Virus record (IMG/VR): IMGVR_UViG_3300009177_000061
Coordinates: 1-44,516 of that record
Strand: one strand, 5' to 3'
Source of the DNA: a virus
Length of the DNA: 44,516 bases
Shown here: piece after piece, positions 14,994-22,380 of the stretch
Position numbering within the stretch: position 1 is the first letter of the stretch
Layout of the letters: each line of letters opens with the position of its first letter
Position numbers and translations under genes: made by a program
The notes under the pieces: model-generated
Told to the model about the DNA's origin: nothing
The model's database searches: none
Seen by the model: the letters and a program-made list of their open reading frames with translations, nothing else

Positions 14994-17900
14994 CTATGCA
15001 GCGCGCGTAGCGATGCCTGTGACGTTCCCTTGCAGCTCGAAGCGGGGCACCTCACTTCCCGTGAGCGTGAACGAAGTTACTTCGCTCCCCGTAAGCTCGA
15101 TGCGAGTTGTCGCTGAGGCCGTGAGCTCGAACCGCGCGACAGCCGACGCCTGTCCTTCGAATCGGGAGACTGAAGATGCTTGTGCCATGATGCGCGTGAC
15201 CTCACTGCCCTGCAGCTCGAGCCGGCTCTGAATGGGCTCGTAGACCATACCGGGAAAGACCTTGACCGTCGAGTCGATCGTGCCCCCTTCGATCGACGTC
15301 TCCTCAGAGACGGCGACGTCAGGCGGTCCGTAGAGCGGGCTCCCAACGATCGTAGCGCCGACGACGAACGTCTCTGTCCAGAGCGTCGGGGCGTTCAGAA
15401 TTCCAGCCGACTCGATGCCCGCAGCGCCTACGTACGTGAGCGTGTCTACGCGCAGCGCGAAGAGCTGGGTCGTCGACAGGCGTGTTGCGCCTGTGACGAA
15501 GGCGACAGCGGCAGTCGCCGGAGCGAAGCACTGTACCGTGCTTGTGCGCGAGGGGCCGGTTACGAACTGTATCGCGAGCGCAACGCGTGGACTGAAGAGC
15601 TGTACGCCTGATGCGAGCGGTGCTGTCGCGACCGCCCCGTCGGGCAAAAGCGTAGGCGTGAAGACTTGGCCCGTTGAAGGCCGGAATGGCCCAGTCACGG
15701 TCGCAGGGCCAACGGTCACGCTCACTGGGAAGAGCTGCGCTGTTGAAGGACGCGTGCCGCAAGAGATGTTGATTGCGACGGCAGGAGCGAAGCAAGCACT
15801 GCCGCTCGGGATCGTTGCGCCCGTCGTGAGTGCGGTCAGGGTCGGGACGAAGAGCGTAGCCGTGCTCGGCCGCGGGCCCGTGACTACGCCTGCAGCGCCT
15901 ACGGCAACGAGTGGAGCGAAGCACTGCGACGTCGATGCAATGCGCGCGCCGACGACTTGCACTGCTGCAGGCAACGCTGCAGGCGGGAAGAGCAGGACTG
16001 TCGAGTCTCGTGTTCCCGCGAGAACGTTCAATGAAACAGAGAGAACGTACACAGTGCTCGTACTCGGTATCGTCGCGCCTGTCGCGAGTGACGTGAGCGC
16101 CGGAGCGAAGACCGTGCTCGTGCTCGGCAGCGCGGCGACGACGATCGTTACGGCACCGGGTGCAAGTGTGGGTGCGAAGAGCGAGCCTGCGTTCGAGATG
16201 CTCGGGACCGTAACGACGACTGCACCGGCTCCCAGCGAAGCTGGGAAGAGCTGGGCCGTCGACAGCCGCGTTGCTGCAAGTATGTCGACAGAGCCGGTCG
16301 CAAGTGACGGTGCGAAGACAAGCGCCTGACTCGCTAGGCCTGGTACGAGCATCCCGATCGCACCCGTCGAGACGAGCGGAGTGAAGCACTGTCCTGTCGA
16401 TGGGATTGTGCCCCCTGTAACCGGAGCAGGGCCAGGCTGGACGGTTGCCGGGAAGAGCTGCAGAGTCGATGCGCGGGCGACTGTGACGACTGTCTGCGCG
16501 ACGGCTGGTGCGAAGCAAGCCGAGCTACTCGGGACCGTTGCACCTGAGACGAACAGCGAAACAGTCGGGGCGAACAGGTTCGTAGTCGACGTACACGTTG
16601 CACCGACGACTGTTACCGGACCGACTGTAACGACAGGCGGGAAGGCCTGCGCTGCACTCGTGCACGTCGCGCCACCGATCGTAACGGACCCGGCACCGAG
16701 ACTCGGTAGGAGTACTGCGGACGTCGACTGCACCGTGCCGGTAACGATTGTCACTGCTCCCGGCGTTAGCGCCGGAGCGAACAGCTGTATCGTCGAAGCT
16801 CGCGCCGCCGTACTTACGAACAGGGTCGGCGCGACGACAGGTGGGAAGAGCGAGCTCCCGCTGTTGATCGTGGCGCCGGTGAGCAGCGTAGCGACCGTCG
16901 GAACGAATAGCTGCGTAGCAGGAGACCATGTAGGCGTGCCGATAGCGACGCCGCCCGTAGAGACGAACAGCGGGAACATCTGCACGCTGGAAGCGAGCGT
17001 GGCACCACCGATCGTGACCGGACCTACGCTTACCGAAGGCACGCGGGCCAGAGCGGCAGATGCTATCGCAGCAGTCGTTACGAAGCTCTGCGCGAGGACG
17101 GAGACAGCGAACGTCTGCGCAGTCGATGCACGTGTTCCAGTCGTCACGTTCATCGCCAGCGTAGGAGCAGCAGCGCTACTGCCAGGGCCTACGGCGGCCG
17201 TCGTTACGAACTGCGTTGGCCTAACGGTCGGAGCGAAGGTCTGACTTCCGCTGGCGATCGTCGCGCCCGTGAGCAGGCTCGTGACGACGAGAGCGAAGAG
17301 CTGACTCGCTGCGCTACGCGTAGCTGCGAGGACGGTAACTGCGCCGACCGTAACCGCCGCTGCGAACGTCTGAGTGCTCGAAGGAACAGACGCACCGACG
17401 ATCGTAACCGCCTGCGGAGCTACGCTCGGAGCCCGCGCGCTCGATGCTGAGCTAATCGTTCCCGGCGTAACAGTGACAGCGCCTACGCTCAACGATGGGG
17501 CGTAGCTCTGAGCACTCGATGCAAGACTGGCTCCGCCAATGGCAACCGCGCCCGCTCCGACGCTCGGAGCTCTCGCGTTGGACGCAGGAGAGATCGTAGC
17601 TCCACTGACCTGTCGGTCCGGCAGGCCGAGAAACGCCGAGCGCGATGCACCGCCCTGCCCAATCTTCGACCGCGCCGGCTTATACGCCTTCTCGTTCCCA
17701 CTGATGCCGAGGCCGACAATCTCAGGACGGTGCAGCACCGCCTTGCTGGTGATGAATGCGGCTGCTAGGTCGTAGACGGTCGTGATCACCGGCACACGCA
17801 CCTGTGTCGCGGCGACGATACGTGACGGCGTCACGACTGCGACTGGTCCGGGCGAGATGTCCGGTTGAAGGGCGACTGCTGCTGAGGGCAGGTCTGATAG

Positions 17901-18842
17901 CAGAACGCTCACTGGTCCTGGCGAGATGGTCGTCGGTGCAAATGCACTTGCGCCTGACGGGCGTGAGGGCATTACGATCGTAACCGGTCCAGGCTCTACG
18001 TCCGGCTGGTACAGTTCGTTCGCAGGCACGATCGTCGTACCCAGCGCCACCGCGACATCGACTGCGCCGAGCCCTGCCGGAGCAAACGGCTGAGAGGTAG
18101 GAGTGATCGTCGCGCCGACGACGTTCGTCTCGGTCTTGATCTCTGCCGGAGCGAACGCTACTGCCGCGCTAGCGATGCTCGGATGGGTTATGGCAATGGC
18201 ACCAGGCGTAACAGTCGGCGCAGAGACCGTAGCCGTCGTTGCACGATGTACACCGCCGACGGCCTGAACTAGCTCGGTGAAGTTGACCGTCTGAGGAATC
18301 GTGACGAACGTGTCGCCACTTGCTCCGGAGCTTGCACCGTCAATCCCGAGGTTGGCTTGCATGCCCCCGGCCATCGTGCCGTTGTTGGTGATGTAGAAGC
18401 GAATGACCAGACGTTCATCGACAGCAAACGCTGTAGCGGTCGCTGTGCCTGTCCACGTATACAGGGCGACTGGCGTCGCACCAATCTTCGCTCCTTGATC
18501 GAACGGACCTCCAGCGACCTCAGTCTCAACACCAGCGGCGCTACGTCTGAACAGGCGAGCACGTAGCATGGTGTTGCCTGCAGTACTGCCTGTACAAGCG
18601 GCCCATGCGTTGAAGGAGATTGTCCCGCTAAGCGTGAAGCCGCCCGCAGGTACGCGACCAGTAATAAACTCTAGGACTGTACCGCCTGTCGTCCGCGTCC
18701 ACTGGATCTGTGTGGCACCGGCAGCAGTATTGACCTGCTGGACGACGCTGCCGAGGCCGCTGTACGCACCGGCATCGGCGTTCCAGAAGTTACCGATGAC
18801 AACGGTCCCAGCGGCACGACGGCAGATGAGCTTTGTCGCCAC
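14994..18842 (-). CDS. giant repeat-containing tail fibre
   Basis: The 1282-residue protein starts at GTG 18842. The first ~200 residues form a mixed beta domain. Residues about 200-1190 consist of some 45 degenerate repeats of 18-24 residues. Each carries a core like ATIPSTSTVFAPAL followed by a GAVTIV-type strand: Ser/Thr, then a hydrophobic residue, then A-P, then short beta. The C-terminus ends in seven exact 10-residue units of a different kind (R-F-E-L-x-G-S-E-V-T). The protein is very poor in Lys, Trp and His and rich in Ala, Thr, Val and Ser. A trimeric beta-fibre or solenoid on the tail is the simplest reading. No receptor-binding or enzyme domain was recognised. Confidence 0.78.
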   Translation of the reverse strand: MATKLICRRAAGTVVIGNFWNADAGAYSGLGSVVQQVNTAAGATQIQWTRTTGGTVLEFITGRVPAGGFTLSGTISFNAWAACTGSTAGNTMLRARLFRRSAAGVETEVAGGPFDQGAKIGATPVALYTWTGTATATAFAVDERLVIRFYITNNGTMAGGMQANLGIDGASSGASGDTFVTIPQTVNFTELVQAVGGVHRATTATVSAPTVTPGAIAITHPSIASAAVAFAPAEIKTETNVVGATITPTSQPFAPAGLGAVDVAVALGTTIVPANELYQPDVEPGPVTIVMPSRPSGASAFAPTTISPGPVSVLLSDLPSAAVALQPDISPGPVAVVTPSRIVAATQVRVPVITTVYDLAAAFITSKAVLHRPEIVGLGISGNEKAYKPARSKIGQGGASRSAFLGLPDRQVSGATISPASNARAPSVGAGAVAIGGASLASSAQSYAPSLSVGAVTVTPGTISSASSARAPSVAPQAVTIVGASVPSSTQTFAAAVTVGAVTVLAATRSAASQLFALVVTSLLTGATIASGSQTFAPTVRPTQFVTTAAVGPGSSAAAPTLAMNVTTGTRASTAQTFAVSVLAQSFVTTAAIASAALARVPSVSVGPVTIGGATLASSVQMFPLFVSTGGVAIGTPTWSPATQLFVPTVATLLTGATINSGSSLFPPVVAPTLFVSTAARASTIQLFAPALTPGAVTIVTGTVQSTSAVLLPSLGAGSVTIGGATCTSAAQAFPPVVTVGPVTVVGATCTSTTNLFAPTVSLFVSGATVPSSSACFAPAVAQTVVTVARASTLQLFPATVQPGPAPVTGGTIPSTGQCFTPLVSTGAIGMLVPGLASQALVFAPSLATGSVDILAATRLSTAQLFPASLGAGAVVVTVPSISNAGSLFAPTLAPGAVTIVVAALPSTSTVFAPALTSLATGATIPSTSTVYVLSVSLNVLAGTRDSTVLLFPPAALPAAVQVVGARIASTSQCFAPLVAVGAAGVVTGPRPSTATLFVPTLTALTTGATIPSGSACFAPAVAINISCGTRPSTAQLFPVSVTVGPATVTGPFRPSTGQVFTPTLLPDGAVATAPLASGVQLFSPRVALAIQFVTGPSRTSTVQCFAPATAAVAFVTGATRLSTTQLFALRVDTLTYVGAAGIESAGILNAPTLWTETFVVGATIVGSPLYGPPDVAVSEETSIEGGTIDSTVKVFPGMVYEPIQSRLELQGSEVTRIMAQASSVSRFEGQASAVARFELTASATTRIELTGSEVTSFTLTGSEVPRFELQGNVTGIATRAA
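15015..15224 (-). repeat. seven in-frame 30-bp repeats coding 10-residue units
   Basis: Seven consecutive units of 30 bases encode RLELQGSEVT, RIMAQASSVS, RFEGQASAVA, RFELTASATT, RIELTGSEVT, SFTLTGSEVP and RFELQGNVTG. The period is exact with no indels. Bases differ between copies mainly at third positions and two variable residues, so the array is old or under selection. It forms the C-terminal end of the repeat fibre. Confidence 0.85.
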
Positions 18843-18850
18843 GCGTCAGG

Positions 18851-19195
18851 TCAGGGCTTGCCGTGAAGCAGGAGCCAGTCGAGCGTCTCAAGTGCGTTCC
18901 GCACCGGAGAGCCAGACTGCCATGGGACGTTCGAGATGTAGTTGTAGAGCATGTCGATCTCACTGCCGTCGACTTCGATTGCGCCGCCCGTCAGCTGTCG
19001 CTGCGCTTCGCCGTTCACGAGTTTCTTCCCGCAGGGCATTAGCTCACTGACCGATTCGAGCTTTTCGAACAGCTGCATCTCACGACGGAGGACGGTGAGC
19101 CCTTTCTTATCGAGCAAGCTCCCGCCCAGAATGAATCCGACGAAGCAGAATTCGAAGTGCCTCTTTCCGAGCTCGTCGTCAAAGCTGAGCGTCAT
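18851..19195 (-). CDS. unknown 114-residue protein in the fibre cluster
   Basis: ATG 19195 overlaps the stop of the upstream fibre gene. The sequence is mixed alpha/beta, with a C-terminal helix-rich part including SPVRNALETLDWLLLHGKP and a Cys pair at residues 17 and 55. It differs in composition from the Ala/Thr-rich fibres around it. A fibre assembly chaperone would fit both position (between two fibre genes) and globular character. No family was recognised. Confidence 0.62.
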   Translation of the reverse strand: MTLSFDDELGKRHFEFCFVGFILGGSLLDKKGLTVLRREMQLFEKLESVSELMPCGKKLVNGEAQRQLTGGAIEVDGSEIDMLYNYISNVPWQSGSPVRNALETLDWLLLHGKP

Positions 19196-20202
19196 CAGTC
19201 CTTCTTGCAGGCGTAGAAGTCGATGTAGGGCGGATTGTTCGATGCTGCTGCAGGAGCACCTGTGATCGCCAGCGCGCCGGCGGAGTCCGTATTCCCGACC
19301 GTGGCGGCAGTCGCGCTTCCCGTATTCCCGGCGACATCGGGAGCCGAGCTACCTGACGTAGCAGAGACTGAGTGCGAGTGGTCAGCGACCGCTGCCGTGG
19401 TCGCGCTGAACGTGTGCTGGTGCGGGAAGCGGGACATGAGAGCGTTGCTGCCTGCGTCGGTGTTCATGTTGCCGGCGTTGTCCGTACTCGTCGTCCCGCT
19501 GACGGTATGTGAATGCCCCCCAGCAGCACCGCTCGTCGCTGAGACGCTGTGCGTGTGACCTGCGACGACTAACGTGCCGGACGAGTGCGTGTGCCCAGCA
19601 ACGGTGAGTACGCTCGACCCATGCACATGCGCCTGCGAAGCGAGAGTTCCGACACCATGCGTATGCGTCGCAGCACCGCCAGAGACGTTCGACGGACCCA
19701 TACGAACGTAATAGCCGTCCCACGCGGCGACTCGCGTGTAGCCTGCGGGACAGGGCACCGTCATGAAGATCATCGCGCCCGATGGCACGCCTTGGGGTAC
19801 GCTCCAAGCGCCAGCGCCGTTCAGGAAGGTCGTCGCGTCGCCGTTCAGGTTCAACGGTCCGACTGTCCCGATGCCCAAGTTAGTTCTCGCGTTCGCGGCA
19901 GTCGTCGCTCCCGTGCCGCCGTCAGCAACAGGAATGACTGCGACAGTGGACGGTTCGCCGCCAGTCGACTTGACGTAGCCGTTCGCCAGGGCACTCATCA
20001 CGCGCTCGTTCGTCAGAGCGGCGTGACCGGAGACGACCCAGTACTTCGGATCAGCGAGGCCTACGTCTACGGCATCGAGCGCGGCGAGCGCCTGGTCGAC
20101 CGGATCGTAGACGTGCCCTTGCAGGACAGCATTGTTGAGGATGGTTCCGGTCGTGCCGGAACCATCATCATCGATCCACGTGACCCTGTTGAGAGCAGTC
20201 AC
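19195..20202 (-). CDS. tail fibre with collar-like and His-x-His repeat tip
   Basis: The 335-residue protein starts at GTG 20202, overlapping the previous stop (TAGTG). The N-terminal half contains ADGGTGATTAANARTNLGIG, a common fibre motif. A phage collar-like piece follows (PSGAMIFMTVPCPAGYTRV) about residues 140-165. Residues about 178-285 carry seven His-x-His motifs (HTH, HVH, HTH, HTH, HSH, HQH, HSH) spaced roughly 10-20 residues apart. In T4 fibre tips similar HxH repeats bind iron in a trimeric needle, so metal-binding is plausible here. It ends with NNPPYIDFYACKKD, also typical for collar-domain fibres. Likely receptor-binding. Confidence 0.82.
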   Translation of the reverse strand: MTALNRVTWIDDDGSGTTGTILNNAVLQGHVYDPVDQALAALDAVDVGLADPKYWVVSGHAALTNERVMSALANGYVKSTGGEPSTVAVIPVADGGTGATTAANARTNLGIGTVGPLNLNGDATTFLNGAGAWSVPQGVPSGAMIFMTVPCPAGYTRVAAWDGYYVRMGPSNVSGGAATHTHGVGTLASQAHVHGSSVLTVAGHTHSSGTLVVAGHTHSVSATSGAAGGHSHTVSGTTSTDNAGNMNTDAGSNALMSRFPHQHTFSATTAAVADHSHSVSATSGSSAPDVAGNTGSATAATVGNTDSAGALAITGAPAAASNNPPYIDFYACKKD

Positions 20203-20600
20203 TACAGAGCGAACCAGCCGCTCGCGTTGACGGTGACGTTGATGTTGCCGCCGTTGGGCGTCACCGGCATTCCGGTCATGCCCGTGTCGTAGAACGCCGC
20301 CATGCCCTTCGTCGCGTGCGTGTCATTGAAGACGATGATCGCTTCGGACTGCGCACCGCTGACTGCCGTCCAGGCGAAGTCGGCCGTGTCGAAGACACCG
20401 TCGACGATGGTGGGAGTGGTGAGCTGCGCTGACACAGCGATCTTTGCACCGGCGGGAACATCGGTCGAATAGGACGCATGCGTACCTGCGTACGTGTACG
20501 CGCCCGAGTCGATCAGCGTCGCACGGATCGAGTCGGTGTCCATGTCGTGCTCTTTGTTCAGGAGCGCCTGCTTGTACTTCGGATAGAGGACGTTAGCCAT
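20202..20600 (-). CDS. virion/tail structural protein
   Basis: The 132-residue protein begins MANVLYPKYKQALLNKEHDM, a pattern common in phage tail-region proteins of unknown precise role that start with a MANxLYPK segment and continue as beta-rich structure with a Gly/Asn-rich end. ATG 20600 has GAGTC-type purines upstream and overlaps the previous gene by eight bases. The protein is nearly all beta after residue 25. It is probably a minor virion component in the tail fibre set. Confidence 0.62.
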   Translation of the reverse strand: MANVLYPKYKQALLNKEHDMDTDSIRATLIDSGAYTYAGTHASYSTDVPAGAKIAVSAQLTTPTIVDGVFDTADFAWTAVSGAQSEAIIVFNDTHATKGMAAFYDTGMTGMPVTPNGGNINVTVNASGWFAL

Positions 20601-20985
20601 TGAGAGACTCCTTCAGGGTCGGGAGAATGATCAGTTGGTCCGGCGGCGTGCCGTCCTCCCGATCGCCGGAGCGTAATCGTGCGTGGACTCGGATCTCGCA
20701 CGTCGGACCGAAGCCGTTGTGAAAGAACGTCCGCCACTGTGCGTGCATCCAGTCGACGAACGCCGGGTCGTGAACGGGATGTCCTTCAGAGAGGACCACG
20801 ATCTCCCAGAAGAGACGGCCGTAGTCGTCTGTCGCGTTGCGGATACGCATCTGAGAGACGGACCCGAAGACCAGCCGACCGAAGCGGGCGCAGTTCGCCT
20901 TGACGGTCTCGAAGTCAGGCCGCTTCGTCACGTCCGGATAGACGCGATACTCCCAGAGCGACCAGCGCTGATGTTCAGAGTTCAC
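20593..20985 (-). CDS. unknown 130-residue tail-region protein
   Basis: A globular, mixed alpha/beta protein rich in Trp, Phe and Arg (for example FVDWMHAQWRTFFHNGFGP). Such composition is quite unlike the Ala/Thr fibres nearby. It shares a four-base overlap with the zinc-finger-like gene upstream. No family was recognised. It could be a small assembly factor. Codon use looks like the neighbours, and the overlapped ends support it being real. Confidence 0.62.
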   Translation of the reverse strand: MNSEHQRWSLWEYRVYPDVTKRPDFETVKANCARFGRLVFGSVSQMRIRNATDDYGRLFWEIVVLSEGHPVHDPAFVDWMHAQWRTFFHNGFGPTCEIRVHARLRSGDREDGTPPDQLIILPTLKESLNG

Positions 20986-21215
20986 TTCTGTGGTGGCTCC
21001 ACCATGATGTTGTCTTCTGCCGCCTTCGCCGCTTGCTCCGCATGACGCGCTTCAAAGAAGTGCATCTTCAACGGCCTCTGCCGGTGCGACGGATCCGCCC
21101 AGCACGCGTGACAGATCGGATAGGGCGTCATCACGCCTGTCTCCTCATCGCGCATCACGCCGACGTATGGGTGACTCTCGGCTACTGCGCCGCAGCCGCT
21201 ACACATGGACTCCAT
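20982..21215 (-). CDS. small double-CxxC (zinc-ribbon-like) protein
   Basis: The 77-residue protein has CxxC pairs at residues 5-8 and 35-38, a typical zinc-ribbon spacing, followed by a helical Ala/Glu-rich tail. An excellent AAAGGAGG site precedes ATG 21215. It is embedded in the fibre gene cluster, where a regulatory role seems odd; a structural zinc knuckle or an assembly helper is possible. The name rests on the cysteine pattern only. Confidence 0.65.
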   Translation of the reverse strand: MESMCSGCGAVAESHPYVGVMRDEETGVMTPYPICHACWADPSHRQRPLKMHFFEARHAEQAAKAAEDNIMVEPPQK

Positions 21216-21226
21216 CGCTGCCTCCT

Positions 21227-21895
21227 TTAGAGCACGGTCATGAGGTAGTAGATGACGCGGACCTTATACTGGTTCGCTACGTTGCCGCCTGTCGGCGCAG
21301 CGGAGGTCGACATCTCGATCGCCTTGTTCAGGCAGGCCGTCGTAGAGATCCCGATGTCAGGTCCCGTCAGCCGCTGTGTCCGCTTCGTCGCGAGGTTCAA
21401 CGTGCCGCTTGAGACGGCGAAGAGGTTCGTACTGTCTCCTGTGTACCGGACCTGTACGCTCGGGTTTGAGTAGACGCCGGCGGAGAAGTCGCTGCTCATC
21501 GAGATCGAGATCGGGATCGTACACGTCGTAGCGCCTTGCGCGGGGACGAGAGCGACGGGCGTCGTAAAGAGCGCTAGGATCTGTGCATGCGTCAGCGTGA
21601 CATCTGAGGCGAAGAGGATCGGTGTGCCTCCGCCTCCGCTTGACGGTACGCCCCAGCCTGTTGGTCCAGAGCCCACCTTCGTCCAAAGCGTAAAGCCGGC
21701 AGCTCCGTCCGTCTGCAGGTAGAGAGAGCTCGTCGTCGCGTTGACTACACCTTCCGGAGAGCCGAGACCGGACGTGATGATAGGTCCAGTCGCGGACCCG
21801 AAGATCACCTGCGACCACGGCCCACTCGCCTGCTGCGCAGCAGCTGGAAGAGCGAAGAGCAGAGCAGCGAGGACGAATGCGAAGCAGCGCTTCAT
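21227..21895 (-). CDS. fibre-like protein with Sec signal peptide
   Basis: The chosen start is ATG 21895, which overlaps the previous stop (ATGA); the frame is open further upstream inside that gene. The 222-residue product begins with two basic residues, a hydrophobic core of about 13 residues and an Ala-Ala-Ala site, so cleavage after residue 20 is expected. The segment SPEGVVNATTSSLYLQTDG is a pattern common in phage fibre proteins. The rest is beta-rich with one Gly-rich linker (SSGGGGTP). A signal peptide on a gene in a tail cluster is unusual: the product may act in the host envelope or periplasm rather than in the virion. Confidence 0.7.
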   Translation of the reverse strand: MKRCFAFVLAALLFALPAAAQQASGPWSQVIFGSATGPIITSGLGSPEGVVNATTSSLYLQTDGAAGFTLWTKVGSGPTGWGVPSSGGGGTPILFASDVTLTHAQILALFTTPVALVPAQGATTCTIPISISMSSDFSAGVYSNPSVQVRYTGDSTNLFAVSSGTLNLATKRTQRLTGPDIGISTTACLNKAIEMSTSAAPTGGNVANQYKVRVIYYLMTVL

Positions 21896-22380
21896 AGCTT
21901 CAGCTCCATCTGTGCGCCCCGATAGTAGACCGGGACAGTGTTGAGGCCGGCGACGATTTCGATCCTGCACGACTTCCTCGTTGTCCCTGCAGGTGGTGTG
22001 ATTGCGATCTCGTACAAGGTCCACGCGACGTCAACGACGCCCGCCGGTAGCTCTGCAAGGGTGACCGCATCGTCAGTATTCTGAAAGCGCACGCGCACGA
22101 AGCCGGACACGTTCGCGGTCTTCACCCAGACGCGCAGCGTCAGCGTTAGGCCTCGCACGTCCTCTTGACAGAACTTCACCGTGTTCGCATCCTCTGCCCA
22201 CGCGTAGGCTGTGTTCAGGTGTCCGACGGTAGAGGCAGAGCCGAGATGCCAGTAGCGCGGCTTGCCGAGGATGACGAGATTCTGCCTGATCTGCTCGATC
22301 TGACTCGCACGCCCAGCGTGGCCGGGAATGTAAGTAGTGCCGGTCGGCGGAATCAGTGCTGCGTAGATTTCACCAGCCAT
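21892..22380 (-). CDS. tail fibre/lectin-like protein
   Basis: The 162-residue protein starts at ATG 22380, overlapping the stop of the hub gene (TAATG). An ATG nine bases upstream is not better placed. It has a short helical N-terminus (ASQIEQIRQNLVILGK) and then a beta-sandwich with a carbohydrate-binding look (LTLTLRVWVKTANVSGFVRV). The beta part resembles the jelly-roll modules in phage tail proteins. It probably attaches to the tail tip encoded just upstream. Function is inferred from fold impression and position. Confidence 0.58.
   Translation of the reverse strand: MAGEIYAALIPPTGTTYIPGHAGRASQIEQIRQNLVILGKPRYWHLGSASTVGHLNTAYAWAEDANTVKFCQEDVRGLTLTLRVWVKTANVSGFVRVRFQNTDDAVTLAELPAGVVDVAWTLYEIAITPPAGTTRKSCRIEIVAGLNTVPVYYRGAQMELKL

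Noticed and set aside
15015-15224. CRISPR-like array from 30-bp periodicity
   Set aside because: The repeats are contiguous, without spacers, and are in frame inside a protein gene.
15319-16518. 399-codon open frame on the - strand in another frame of the repeat fibre
   Set aside because: It results from the GC-rich repeat array read out of frame; rich in Arg, Cys and Ser with no domain or ribosome site.
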